Assembly: GCA_035546335.1 (NCBI GenBank)
Contig: DATKDP010000053.1
Location: forward strand, 1 to 64,000
From: DATKDP01 sp035546335
GTDB taxonomy: Bacteria; Acidobacteriota; Thermoanaerobaculia; Gp7-AA8
Reading direction: 5' to 3'
Length of the DNA stretch: 64,000 bases
Positions 34,594-43,714 of this stretch are shown piece by piece. The number at the start of each line of letters is the position of its first letter. Position 1 is the stretch's first letter. The notes beneath the pieces are model-generated. The model ran no database searches. It had not been told where the DNA came from and was given only the letters and a program-made list of their open reading frames with translations. The position numbers and the translations under genes are program-made.

Positions 34594-36612
34594 TCAGTGT
34601 GTGCTCAACTCCACTCCTCTGCGGGAATCGCGGGCCGACCCACCGAAGCGGTCGATGAGCGAGCCGACATCGACGACCAGAATGATCTCGTTTTCGCCGA
34701 TCTCGGTGGCTCCGGCGATTCCGGGAATCGTCTTGAGCCTTTCTCCGATCGATTTGATGACGATCTCCTGCTGCCTGACGAGTCCATCGACGAGAATGCC
34801 GACGAGGCGCTCTCCGACTCGGGTGACGACCACGAACCACTTGGTGTCGGGCGAGCTCGTGTCGCGCGTCTCGGTGAGTCCGAAGGCATCGGAGAGTCGG
34901 AGCAGAGGGAGCGTGAAGTCGCGGAGTGTGAACACCTCCTTCCGCTCGATGGTTCCGATGTCACTCGACCGAATCCTCAGCGACTCCTCCACCGAGGTGA
35001 GTGGAATGGCGAAGGCCTCGCCGGCACTGCGGACGATCAGCGCCTGGAGTATGGCGAGGGTGATCGGAAGCATGATGCGGAAGGTCGTCCCCTTGCCGCG
35101 CTCGGTGATCACATCGATGGAGCCCTTCAGCTCCTGAATGTTCTTCTTGACGACGTCGAGTCCGACGCCGCGACCCGAGATCTCGCTGACCGTCTCCGCG
35201 GTCGAGAAGCCCGGGGTGAACAGCAGCTCGCAGGCCCGCGCCGTATCGACCGGCTCCTGAGGGCCGATGAGCCCCTTGCGCACGGCGGCGCGGCGAACAT
35301 GATCGGGATCGATGCCGCGACCGTCATCGGAGACGTCGATGACCACCGAGCTCCCCTTCTGGTATGCCGTGAGGGTGATGAGGCCATTCCCCGGCTTCCC
35401 CCCGGCGATCCGTTCGTCGGCAGGCTCGATTCCGTGATCGAGTGCGTTCCGGATGACGTGCATGAGGGGATCCGTCAGCTCCTCGACCATCATCTTGTCG
35501 AGCTCGGTGTCCTCCCCGCGGAGAATCAGATCGATCTCCTTGCCGAGCTCGCGGGCGACTTTCCGCACCGTCCGCGAGAGCTTGGAGTAGATTTGCCCGA
35601 CCGGCACCATGCGGATCTCGATCACCGATTTCTGCAGATCGTTCAGTTTTCTGTCGAGATTGCGGGCGACCTTCGTCAGGTCCTGCGTCGCCGCACCGCG
35701 CGTCTGCATCTGGGAGATCAGCGACTCGAGATGCGTCTTCTCGATGATCAGTTCGCCGACGATGTTCATCACGTGGTCGAGCCGCCCGATGTCGACCCGC
35801 ACAGTGCGCGACAGCGAACGAAGCGAGACCTCTTCCTCGAGCGGCCCCTCCGTTTGCGCTTCGGAGAGCGGGGACTTCCGCAGCGACACGACCCGTGCCT
35901 CGCTTCCCGAGAGGCTCTCGATCGCAGCCTGCTCGAGCTTCGTTCCGTACAGAAGGCGGAAGGAGATCCCGGTGCCGCCGCTCGGATCGATCGCCGGAAG
36001 CGTCGAGACGACCTCACCTGCCCCATTGAGCACGCCGCTGACATGGCGAAGCCGCTCGTCGAAGTCGGCGAAGTCGAAGGTCACTTCGATCGAGAAGATG
36101 CGGTTTCCGGATCTGATGTTCTCGCGCAGCCGATGCTCTTCGTACTCGGTGAGCGACTTCCTGGTCTGCTCGTCGATTGCGATGTCGGAGAGGTCATCGA
36201 CCGCTGCGCGCTGTGGCTGACTCGAGGTGAGCTGATGGATTCGGGTCGTCATCTTCTTCAGATCGACGAGAGAAGCCACCTCCGGATCGTTGATCGAGAT
36301 CACCAGCCGGTTCAGACTGTCGACGGAATCGTAGAGAACATCGTGCAGATCGCGTGTGATCTCCACCTTGCCCATCCGCAGCCGGTCGAGCATGTCCTCG
36401 AGATTGTGGGACAGCTCGGCGATCTCCACGAAGCCGAGCATCCCGGCGAGTCCCTTGAGCGAATGCACCTCGCGGAAGATCTTGTTGATCACCTCCGGAC
36501 GTACATTCTGTCCGAGCGATTCGAACTCGCTCAGGTCCTTCGAGAGCGCGTCGAGCAGCTCCTCCGCTTCCGAGGTGAACTCCTGACGAGCCCGTTCGTC
36601 CTCTTTGCTCAT
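34594..36612 (-). CDS. cheA: Chemotaxis histidine kinase CheA
   Basis: 672 residues. The Hpt domain has His50 in REVHSLKGLAGMLGF. The dimerisation and ATPase region shows HVIRNALDHGIEP (N box), VSDDGRGIDPDHV and GRGVGLDVVKKNI (G boxes). The C-terminal CheW-like domain follows (LLRLSDAFGLTETRDTS). It autophosphorylates and passes phosphate to the CheY just upstream. It lies two bases after the CheY stop. The P2-like region between Hpt and kinase is short. All catalytic residues appear present. Confidence 0.95.
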   Translation of the reverse strand: MSKEDERARQEFTSEAEELLDALSKDLSEFESLGQNVRPEVINKIFREVHSLKGLAGMLGFVEIAELSHNLEDMLDRLRMGKVEITRDLHDVLYDSVDSLNRLVISINDPEVASLVDLKKMTTRIHQLTSSQPQRAAVDDLSDIAIDEQTRKSLTEYEEHRLRENIRSGNRIFSIEVTFDFADFDERLRHVSGVLNGAGEVVSTLPAIDPSGGTGISFRLLYGTKLEQAAIESLSGSEARVVSLRKSPLSEAQTEGPLEEEVSLRSLSRTVRVDIGRLDHVMNIVGELIIEKTHLESLISQMQTRGAATQDLTKVARNLDRKLNDLQKSVIEIRMVPVGQIYSKLSRTVRKVARELGKEIDLILRGEDTELDKMMVEELTDPLMHVIRNALDHGIEPADERIAGGKPGNGLITLTAYQKGSSVVIDVSDDGRGIDPDHVRRAAVRKGLIGPQEPVDTARACELLFTPGFSTAETVSEISGRGVGLDVVKKNIQELKGSIDVITERGKGTTFRIMLPITLAILQALIVRSAGEAFAIPLTSVEESLRIRSSDIGTIERKEVFTLRDFTLPLLRLSDAFGLTETRDTSSPDTKWFVVVTRVGERLVGILVDGLVRQQEIVIKSIGERLKTIPGIAGATEIGENEIILVVDVGSLIDRFGGSARDSRRGVELSTH

Positions 36613-36613
36613 C

Positions 36614-36991
36614 TCAGAGACCCATTCCGAGCAGCTTGCGCAGTTTCTCGAGCAGATCGCTCACCTGAAAGGGCTTGACCAGATACTCCTCCGCTCCGAG
36701 AGCCGAGGCGCGGCGACGATCCTCCTCGCTTCCCTCGGTGGAGATCACCATGACGGGGATCGACCGGTAGACGGGGTGGTTCTTGAGAAAACTGACCAGC
36801 TCGAGCCCGTTGATGTCCGGCATGTTGATGTCCGTCAGAATGGCATCGAACTTGTGATGAGGCAGAGTCTTGAGCGCTTCGAATCCGCTCGATGCCTCGA
36901 CGATCTCCAGCGTATTCCCCGTTTCTCCTTCGATCATCGTCGTCAGGTAGGCCCGCATCGAAGGAGAATCTTCCACTACGAGTATCTTCAT
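36614..36991 (-). CDS. Response regulator CheY-like
   Basis: 125 residues, a stand-alone receiver. Acid pocket VVEDSP at 6-8, phospho-acceptor Asp54 in LTDINMPD, Thr/Ser switch in VISTEGSEED near 87, and Lys in EEYLVKPF near 107. Unlike the two other receivers of the cluster it keeps every active residue, so it is the only obvious phosphate receiver here. Its ATG overlaps the stop of the DUF4388 gene (four bases). CheA follows after two bases. Confidence 0.93.
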   Translation of the reverse strand: MKILVVEDSPSMRAYLTTMIEGETGNTLEIVEASSGFEALKTLPHHKFDAILTDINMPDINGLELVSFLKNHPVYRSIPVMVISTEGSEEDRRRASALGAEEYLVKPFQVSDLLEKLRKLLGMGL

Positions 36992-38886
36992 CGCTCTCCT
37001 TCTTCCGGCTGAAGCCGCTGCTTCCGTCTCGTGGTCACCGCATTCCCGAAGGCGAATCCCGCCTGCGAAAGAAAAATCTCCAGCCCGTTGATGTCGTCGA
37101 TCTGCGAACGGCTCTCCCCATTGTCTCCGTACAGAAGCCCGATCACCTCGTCGTGATTCCGGATCGGAAGCACGACCACTTCGGTCGGCTTCGACACGCC
37201 CAGAGAGGCGATCAGCCGCTCGTTTCCGGGCGTTCTGCGCAGCTTCCCGCGGTGTGTGAGGCCGCTCGCCGCCACATCGGTGAGGATGGATGGTTCGGAC
37301 CGCTCCATCCTGAGCCCCGGCCCGCGCTGCTTCAGATCATCTTTCTCCCCACTCGTTCCGAATCCTCCGAGACCGACGATCTCCGCCGGCTCGATCACCA
37401 AGAGAATCCCCCTCTCGAGATACTCGGCGGCGAGGTGAAGAATGGTGTTCGAGACCTGAGTGATGTCGTTCGGGTTGCTCAGCTCGCTGATCAGGTGCTT
37501 GAGCAGGGCGAAACTGCGGTTGAGCTTCTCCTTCCTGGCGATGTCGTAGAACTGCTTTCCGACATCACTGTTCGGATCGAACGTTCCGGCGATCTGCTCC
37601 CAGTCGGAGAACGCCCTCTCCGCGAAGAGCACCAGCTCGTCGGCGAACAACGCCAGTTCTTCTTCCACCAGGCCGGGCTGCAGGTGATCTTCGGACGGCC
37701 GAGTCAGGTAGAGATCGGCGCCCTCCTTCAGCAGCCTGTGACGTCTGCGGAGATCTGCGTCGCCATCGATCACGACGATCGGAAGATGACGATTCTTCTT
37801 CTTGATGGAGTGCATCAGGCGAATGGAATCGCCCTCCGACTCCTGATCCCGGTCGTCCGGCGTCAGCTCGAGAAAGGTGACGAAAAAGTGATTCTCCCTC
37901 AAAAGCTCGCCGATCGCATCCCGCGTATCGGCCATCGTCCCGAACTGGAAGCTCCGGACGGCCCGGCGGTTGAACGCCCTTCGGGCAGCGACCCGGACCA
38001 GAGGATCGCGCTCGAACAGAACGACGTTCCGATCCGTCGCTTCCTTCCGTTGCCGCTCGTCCTCGCCACTGGCGATCCGCAGCGTCGCGCCCGACACCCT
38101 CGAGTCTCGCGCTTCCTTCCCGGCGACGCCCTTTCCCTCCGCGCCGGCAGGAAGGAGCGTCTCGAGAGATTCCCCACTGCCGACGTCGTCGTAGGCGAGA
38201 TCGAATGGAGCCTCCTCGCGCTGCGGAAAGGGAACCACCACTGCCTCCTTCGATCGCTCCGCCTCCGGATCTGCTCTCGAATCGGGCTCGGAGAGACCCG
38301 CCAACTCCGAGATCGCCTCCTGCGGCGACCGAGGAGCCGCAACTCCACGGAGGAGCGCTTTGCCGGCCTTCATCGTTTCCTCGAGCCCGCGAAGCGGCTT
38401 GATCTTCTCTCCCTCTCCTCCGATTATCCTGTGGGGAGGGATACCGGGAGCACCGAGAACTGCGTCGGTGTCGTATTCGGCGTCGATGGGGCCGATCGCG
38501 TCGCTGAGGATGAAATTGAACTCCCCCTCCCTGCTCGACAGCAGAGGAATGATGATCTCGGAGATGCGACGCTGAACCGACTCGGCGAGCGCCTCGCGCG
38601 TCATGAAATTCATCTCGATGGCTGCGCTCCCCGTCGGAACGCCGGCTTCCTCGGTCGTGCGCAACAGCGTCAGCGCCTTGTCGCTGAGCACGCCGCTCGC
38701 CAGAAGCCAGCTCCCGAGGTCGGGAGAATCGGGAGAGGAGGCGTTCGCGAGCAGACCATGTTTGAACAGAACGGTGTAACGCCCCTTCGGATCGATGATC
38801 TCGAGAACGCCGGTCCGGCGGCTGAGAAAGACGATCTGGATGATGTCCGTGAGGGATAGATCTTCCAATCGTCCTAGCAGACTCAC
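36988..38886 (-). CDS. DUF4388/PATAN protein with degenerate receiver and GAF domain
   Basis: 632 residues from the GTG at 38886, chosen because GGAGGAAG lies just upstream and DUF4388 proteins typically begin MSLLGRLEDLSLTDIIQ. DUF4388 covers about 1-110 (TGVLEIIDPKGRYTVLFKHG). A linker is followed by a receiver-like part (VVLFERDPLVRVAARRAF) in which the acceptor site reads VTFLELTPD, lacking the standard Asp, and the Lys is replaced by Arg (LTRPS). A GAF domain closes the protein near 470-620 (SFALLKHLISELSNPNDITQ, IGLLYGDNGES). It heads the chemosensory operon and may supply the input that MCPs normally give. Confidence 0.83.
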   Translation of the reverse strand: MSLLGRLEDLSLTDIIQIVFLSRRTGVLEIIDPKGRYTVLFKHGLLANASSPDSPDLGSWLLASGVLSDKALTLLRTTEEAGVPTGSAAIEMNFMTREALAESVQRRISEIIIPLLSSREGEFNFILSDAIGPIDAEYDTDAVLGAPGIPPHRIIGGEGEKIKPLRGLEETMKAGKALLRGVAAPRSPQEAISELAGLSEPDSRADPEAERSKEAVVVPFPQREEAPFDLAYDDVGSGESLETLLPAGAEGKGVAGKEARDSRVSGATLRIASGEDERQRKEATDRNVVLFERDPLVRVAARRAFNRRAVRSFQFGTMADTRDAIGELLRENHFFVTFLELTPDDRDQESEGDSIRLMHSIKKKNRHLPIVVIDGDADLRRRHRLLKEGADLYLTRPSEDHLQPGLVEEELALFADELVLFAERAFSDWEQIAGTFDPNSDVGKQFYDIARKEKLNRSFALLKHLISELSNPNDITQVSNTILHLAAEYLERGILLVIEPAEIVGLGGFGTSGEKDDLKQRGPGLRMERSEPSILTDVAASGLTHRGKLRRTPGNERLIASLGVSKPTEVVVLPIRNHDEVIGLLYGDNGESRSQIDDINGLEIFLSQAGFAFGNAVTTRRKQRLQPEEGER

Positions 38887-39061
38887 GACACCTTCCTCCC
38901 ATGGCGCGCGGAGATCCCGCATGCGGACCGCCTTGCGACGGCGACCGTCCGACGGCACCTGCAGCACGATTCCCGACGCAACATGACCCTGGATCTCGAA
39001 CCGAGGCCGGAACGAGCCAGCTCCTTACGAGCCAGTCGGCACACGGGGATCGAGACTAACT
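38887..39061. other. Spacer between nusB and the chemosensory operon
   Basis: About 175 bases, the largest gap in an otherwise tight minus-strand run, so it probably contains the chemosensory promoter. No strong -35/-10 pair stands out by eye. Confidence 0.4.
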
Positions 39062-39469
39062 TTACAGATTGTACCGTTTCAGGATGCCATCCAGAATGCC
39101 ATTGATGAACTGAGACGACTTCTGCGTCCCATATCTCTTGGCGATCTCGATTGCCTCGTCGATCACGACCAGGGTAGGCGTCTCGTCTTCGTACATGAAC
39201 TCGTAGATCGACATCCGGATGATGTTGCGGTCGACGGCCGCCATCCGGCTCAGGCGCCAGTTGTCCGCCTGCTGAATGATCATCTGGTCGATTTCGGTGA
39301 GATGGCGAAGAGTTCCCTCGAAAATACGAACCGCGAACTCCCGAATGTTCGATCTGCTCTTCTGCAGGTCCTCGAAGGTGGCGATGATCGCCTCGGGCGC
39401 ATTGCCGGAAAGGTCGTGCTGGTACAACATCTGGAGAGCCAGCTCACGTGCTTTACGACGCGCACCCAT
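39062..39469 (-). CDS. nusB: Transcription antitermination protein NusB
   Basis: 135 residues from MGARRKARELALQMLYQHDL, the standard NusB start. YGTQKSSQFINGILDGILKR is the conserved C-terminus. It helps RNA polymerase read through rRNA operons. The open frame extends upstream, but the Met at 39469 fits the family. It follows ribH, as in many bacteria (ribH-nusB is a common pair). Confidence 0.93.
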   Translation of the reverse strand: MGARRKARELALQMLYQHDLSGNAPEAIIATFEDLQKSRSNIREFAVRIFEGTLRHLTEIDQMIIQQADNWRLSRMAAVDRNIIRMSIYEFMYEDETPTLVVIDEAIEIAKRYGTQKSSQFINGILDGILKRYNL

Positions 39470-39539
39470 GGCAAAGATCCGTTCCCTTTCTGTCCCGGCG
39501 AGGCCGCGGCAGCATGTGCCGCCCGCTGTTGCGATCATT

Positions 39540-40022
39540 CTACGGGTTTTCCCGCGCGATCTCCCGAAAGAGGTTCGCCATCTCGATTCCCGCCAGAGCC
39601 GCTTCCCATCCCTTGTTCCCGCGCCGCTCACCCGCTCGCGCTCGAGCCTGCTCCATCGTGTCGCAGGTGATGACGCCATAGGCCACCGGCGTTCCCGATT
39701 CGACGGCAATCCTCGAAAGGTCGCTGGTCACCTGCGCCGAAATGAAGTCGAAGTGCGGCGTCTCGCCACGAATCAAGGCGCCGATCGCGATGATCGCGTC
39801 GAAGCGGCCCGAAGTCGACAGTCTCGCCACCAGTGATGGAATCTCGAATGCCCCCGGGACCCGATAGATCACGACCATCTCCGGGTCGACACCATGTCGA
39901 CGGAGGCAGTCGCGCGCGCCGGCGAGCAGATTCGAGGTGATCTCGTCGTTGAACCTGCTCGCCACGATCGCCAGTCGCAAACCTTCCGCGTTGAGCGACC
40001 CTTCGACGACTCGTTCGCGCAT
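39540..40022 (-). CDS. ribH: 6,7-dimethyl-8-ribityllumazine synthase
   Basis: 160 residues. RLAIVASRFNDEITSNLLAG, VPGAFEIPSLVARLSTSG, AIIAIGALIRGETPHFDFIS and AYGVITCDTMEQA are the conserved RibH blocks, including the His of GETPHFDF that acts in catalysis. It makes the riboflavin precursor in a large capsid-like assembly. The ATG at 40022 lies two bases after the amidase stop. Confidence 0.95.
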   Translation of the reverse strand: MRERVVEGSLNAEGLRLAIVASRFNDEITSNLLAGARDCLRRHGVDPEMVVIYRVPGAFEIPSLVARLSTSGRFDAIIAIGALIRGETPHFDFISAQVTSDLSRIAVESGTPVAYGVITCDTMEQARARAGERRGNKGWEAALAGIEMANLFREIARENP

Positions 40023-40024
40023 AC

Positions 40025-41875
40025 TCACTTGCCGGCCGCTGCTTTCGCCGTCAGCCCGATCGCCGGCTCCTCCCACTGCTGCTCGAAATGGTCGATGATC
40101 CCGGAGTAGACGGCGTCGGCCACCTTCTGGCGGTATGCCCGCGTCTGAATGAGCTTGCGGTCGCGCTCATTGCCCAGGTTGCACACTTCGAGCAACAGCC
40201 GTGACGGCACTTTGTTGTAGCGGATCACCGCAGGGACCCATTCACGCCCGTCCCGAACCACGTTGTTCCTGATCGGATTGAAGGGGTGGACGCCGAGTCC
40301 ACCACGGTGAAACGCATTGATGACCGAGCTTGCGAGCTGAGTCGAATAGCCTTCGGCGCGCAGTGCATCCTCTTCCGTCTGTGTGACCGAAGGGCTCTCT
40401 CTGACCTCCGATCGGGCCAGATAGATGGTACCGCTCTTGGCGAAGGTGCCCCGAACATACCGTTCGCCCGGAATGTAGGCCATCGCACCCCGCAGCGACG
40501 GATGGAGCGAATCGGCATGAACCGAGATGAAGATCACCTTCTCGGGTGGCACCGATTGCTCCATTGCACGACGGAAGATCGAATTCGCCAGATACCAGCG
40601 GAGATGAACACCGACGACCGGGTTGTCGAGATCGTACTGCGGCGAGGTGAGCACGACATGATCCGAACGCCGCGGAAGCACGTCCCGTTGCGCGATGGCA
40701 TAGCCGCTTTTACTGGAGCGCGTCGTGACCGATACTTTCGCCTCCGTCTTTTTTTCCAGATCGCGCTTGAGACGTGAAACGATGTCGTACACATAGCTCG
40801 ATTCCCAGATCCCGTCGTGTGATGTTCCGACGTCACGCCCGCCATGACCCGGGTCGAGGATCACATGGACCCCGCGCAGATTCTTCGCTGCCACCCGGCG
40901 CGCCGCCCGCGCACTCTCACGCCGCGACTCCTCGGCCGCGAGGCGGCGCGGATCGCTCAGAGGACGGTATTCGTCGACCAGCAGTTCCAGCGGGATCTTC
41001 ACGCCGTAGCCGACGGGAATCTTCGACACGTCGGAGATTCCATTGAAGGTGACGATCTGGTCGACGACCTCGTAGACGTCTTTCGCGTAGACACGTCCGG
41101 TGAACCGGATCGCGACAGAGGAGTAGAGCGCCTCTCCCTTCTGGAGACGATAGACGGCATGCGGCCTGTTGCCGGAGAGGTCATACTCGAGCGAGACCGG
41201 GCCGGTTGCGACAGGAAGCTCCGCAAGCTGGATCGCTGAAACGGATCGCGCTGCCGGGTCGGAGGTCGTTTCCGCAGGGTCGTCTTCAGCGACGGCGACT
41301 CGCGACGGCGCGACGCCCCTCGTTCCTTCCGAGCGGAAAGGAATGGCGAGCAGGCTTTGAGGAACGAGAATCAGATCGCCACGGCGCGTCGACAGGGTCT
41401 GTCCCGGGTTGGCAGCCCTGATTCCGGCGTAGTTGGCGCCGTCGCCGGTGAACCACTCGGCGATTCTCCAGAGCGACTCTCCCTCGACAGCATTCCCTGC
41501 CACCACTTTGTGAAGCCAGCCGCTTCCGGTGAGCCGATCCTCGGGGAAGAGGGCGTCGACCACGCGCTTCTTCATCTCCCCCTTCAGCATGGCGAAGGGG
41601 ATGGCGATCTCACGATCGGTCAGCAGGTTTTCACCGAGATCGTTGAGGCGGGCGATCGTCTTCCAGTTCGCTGCGTCCCCGGTCGTGCGCAGCGCGAGCC
41701 GCGTCCAGGCATCGCCGCGATTCGGCACGACTCGAAGTGAGATCTCGAGGTCTCGGTCCAGCGTTGCACGAGTGCCCGGGCCGAGCGGTGCGCTGACTGC
41801 AGGAGGAGCGGCGAATAGAGGGATCGGGCTCGCGAAGAGCAGCAGAAGAACCGTCAGAGCTCGCTTGCCCACCAC
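40025..41875 (-). CDS. Secreted N-acetylmuramoyl-L-alanine amidase with LysM-like regions
   Basis: 616 residues. Signal peptide MVGKRALTVLLLLFASPIPL. A LysM-like segment (GESLWRIAEWFTGDGANYAG) near 165-220 and a second (QKGEALYSSVAIRFTGRVYA) near 250. The amidase_3 domain has VILDPGHGGRDVGT with Zn-binding His, WESSYVYDIV (Glu), HADS and the late ERDRKLI region. It cuts the amide bond between muramic acid and the peptide stem in the periplasm. It stands between gatA and ribH on the same strand. Confidence 0.92.
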   Translation of the reverse strand: MVGKRALTVLLLLFASPIPLFAAPPAVSAPLGPGTRATLDRDLEISLRVVPNRGDAWTRLALRTTGDAANWKTIARLNDLGENLLTDREIAIPFAMLKGEMKKRVVDALFPEDRLTGSGWLHKVVAGNAVEGESLWRIAEWFTGDGANYAGIRAANPGQTLSTRRGDLILVPQSLLAIPFRSEGTRGVAPSRVAVAEDDPAETTSDPAARSVSAIQLAELPVATGPVSLEYDLSGNRPHAVYRLQKGEALYSSVAIRFTGRVYAKDVYEVVDQIVTFNGISDVSKIPVGYGVKIPLELLVDEYRPLSDPRRLAAEESRRESARAARRVAAKNLRGVHVILDPGHGGRDVGTSHDGIWESSYVYDIVSRLKRDLEKKTEAKVSVTTRSSKSGYAIAQRDVLPRRSDHVVLTSPQYDLDNPVVGVHLRWYLANSIFRRAMEQSVPPEKVIFISVHADSLHPSLRGAMAYIPGERYVRGTFAKSGTIYLARSEVRESPSVTQTEEDALRAEGYSTQLASSVINAFHRGGLGVHPFNPIRNNVVRDGREWVPAVIRYNKVPSRLLLEVCNLGNERDRKLIQTRAYRQKVADAVYSGIIDHFEQQWEEPAIGLTAKAAAGK

Positions 41876-41965
41876 ACCCGACCTCCCTCGTCTCCGTGCA
41901 ACGCGCCCGGAAGAGGGCGGCGTCGCCTGGCAATCCCGAATGATACCCTTTCCTGCCGACCCGAG

Positions 41966-43408
41966 TCACGCGCCCGCAGGCGGCGACATCGGCTCCACTC
42001 CCCCTTCGCGCTCCAGGTAGTACGCCACGCGAAAGAGCTCGCCCTCGGAAAAATGACGCCCCATCACCTGAAGTGAGAGCGGAAGGCCGTCCGAGTCGAG
42101 ACCCGAGGGAATCGCGATCGCCGGGATTCCGACGAGATTCGCCGGCGCCGTGAAGATGTCTGAAAGGTACATCCGGAGAGGATCGTCCACACGCTCGCCG
42201 ACGCGAAAGGCGGGGCCGGGCGTCGTCGGGGTGAGCAGAAAGTCGACGCGCTCGAATGCATTGGAAAAATCGCGTCGCATCAGCGTTCGCACCCGCTGAG
42301 CCCGCCCGTAGTACGCATCGTAATAGCCCGACGAGAGTGCAAACGCACCGAGCATGATCCGCCGCTTCACCTCGCGTCCGAATCCTTCGCCTCGCGATCT
42401 GAAGTAGAGCGATCGAATGTCGCGAGCGTCGCTGGTGCGGTGTCCGAAGCGGACGCCGTCGAAGCGCGCGAGATTCGCACTCGCCTCGGCATTGGCGATG
42501 ATGTAGTAGACGGCGATGGCATGACCGATCGATGGAATGGACACTTCCTCCACCCTCGCTCCGCCACCCTCCAGAATCGCGACAGCCTGCTCGAAGTTCG
42601 CACGAACGCCGGGCGTCAACTGTTCGACTGCCTCCTTCACGATCCCGAATCGAACGCCCGCAATCCCTTCCTCGATGCGATCGAGCGCGGCATCGACCGG
42701 TTCAGATGCCGACGTGGAATCCGCCGGATCGTTGCCGGCGATCGCTGCGAACAACAGCCCGCAGTCGCGTGCGGAACGGGCGACGATCCCGATCTGGTCG
42801 AGCGACGAAGCGAATGCGACGAGGCCCGAGCGGCTGATCCTTCCCCAGGTCGGCTTCAGCCCCAGAACGCCGCAGAAAGCCGCCGGCTGCCGGACGGATC
42901 CGCCCGTTTCCGATCCGAGGGCGACGGGCACGAGACGCGCGGCAACGGCTGCCGCCGATCCTCCCGAAGATCCGCCGGCGACCCGCTCCCGATCCCATGG
43001 ATTGCGGGTGACACCGAACGCCGAATGCTCGGTCGAGGACCCCATCGCGAACTCGTCGAGGTTCGTTTTGCCGAGAACGTAGGCTCCGTTGGTCTGCAGG
43101 CGGGAAACAGCGGTTGCATCGAATGGCGATCGAAATCCGGCGAGAATCCGTGAGCCACACGTGGTCGATCCGCCGCGCGTCACGATGTTGTCTTTGACGG
43201 CCACGGGAATCCCACCGAGCGGTCCGCCGGAAGAGCGAGCGAGACGACTCCTCGCGAGTACGGCATCGAACTCGATGAAGGCGTTGAGGCTCGAATCGAG
43301 GAGGCCGATCCTCTCGGTGAGTGCGTCGAGATACTCGCCGGGGGAAAGCGATTTTTTTCGAAACGCCTCCACAACTTCGGAAAGCGGGAGCTCGGCGACC
43401 GAGCTCAC
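41966..43408 (-). CDS. gatA: Asp-tRNA(Asn)/Glu-tRNA(Gln) amidotransferase subunit A
   Basis: 480 residues from GTG at 43408 (GGGGGAG six bases upstream); TTG at 43423 inside gatC is the alternative. Amidase signature: the catalytic Lys in GIPVAVKDNIVTRGG and the Ser-cis-Ser in VAGGSSGGSAAAVAARL. It releases ammonia from glutamine for the GatB subunit, which is not in the window. gatC lies directly upstream. Confidence 0.94.
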   Translation of the reverse strand: MSSVAELPLSEVVEAFRKKSLSPGEYLDALTERIGLLDSSLNAFIEFDAVLARSRLARSSGGPLGGIPVAVKDNIVTRGGSTTCGSRILAGFRSPFDATAVSRLQTNGAYVLGKTNLDEFAMGSSTEHSAFGVTRNPWDRERVAGGSSGGSAAAVAARLVPVALGSETGGSVRQPAAFCGVLGLKPTWGRISRSGLVAFASSLDQIGIVARSARDCGLLFAAIAGNDPADSTSASEPVDAALDRIEEGIAGVRFGIVKEAVEQLTPGVRANFEQAVAILEGGGARVEEVSIPSIGHAIAVYYIIANAEASANLARFDGVRFGHRTSDARDIRSLYFRSRGEGFGREVKRRIMLGAFALSSGYYDAYYGRAQRVRTLMRRDFSNAFERVDFLLTPTTPGPAFRVGERVDDPLRMYLSDIFTAPANLVGIPAIAIPSGLDSDGLPLSLQVMGRHFSEGELFRVAYYLEREGGVEPMSPPAGA

Positions 43409-43409
43409 C

Positions 43410-43697
43410 TCACTCTCCCCCAATCACTTTCGGGACGACGAAAAAGCCGCCCGCGAACGAGGGGGCGTTCGCCGAGACGAGCTCGGTGTCGATAGAGGAA
43501 ACGACCTCGTCGTCACGCAACGGCGTCGACAGCTCCGGTTCCACGTCGGGAATGGCGGTCACGTCGATTTCGCGGAGCTGATCGATGTGCGCGAGAATCG
43601 TCGTCAGCTCACCCGCAAGCTGCTCTTTCTCTCCGGACTCGAGCTCGAGGTGGACGAGTGCGGCGATGCGCTCGACTTCTTTCGAATCGATTTTCAT
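43410..43697 (-). CDS. gatC: Asp-tRNA(Asn)/Glu-tRNA(Gln) amidotransferase subunit C
   Basis: 95 residues (MKIDSKEVERIAALVHLELE, later LREIDVTAIPDVEP and RDDEV), the standard small GatC that ties GatA to GatB. It starts 17 bases after the selenoprotein stop and is followed immediately by gatA. Confidence 0.93.
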   Translation of the reverse strand: MKIDSKEVERIAALVHLELESGEKEQLAGELTTILAHIDQLREIDVTAIPDVEPELSTPLRDDEVVSSIDTELVSANAPSFAGGFFVVPKVIGGE

Positions 43698-43714
43698 GGA
43701 GAAGTGCTGCTTCT

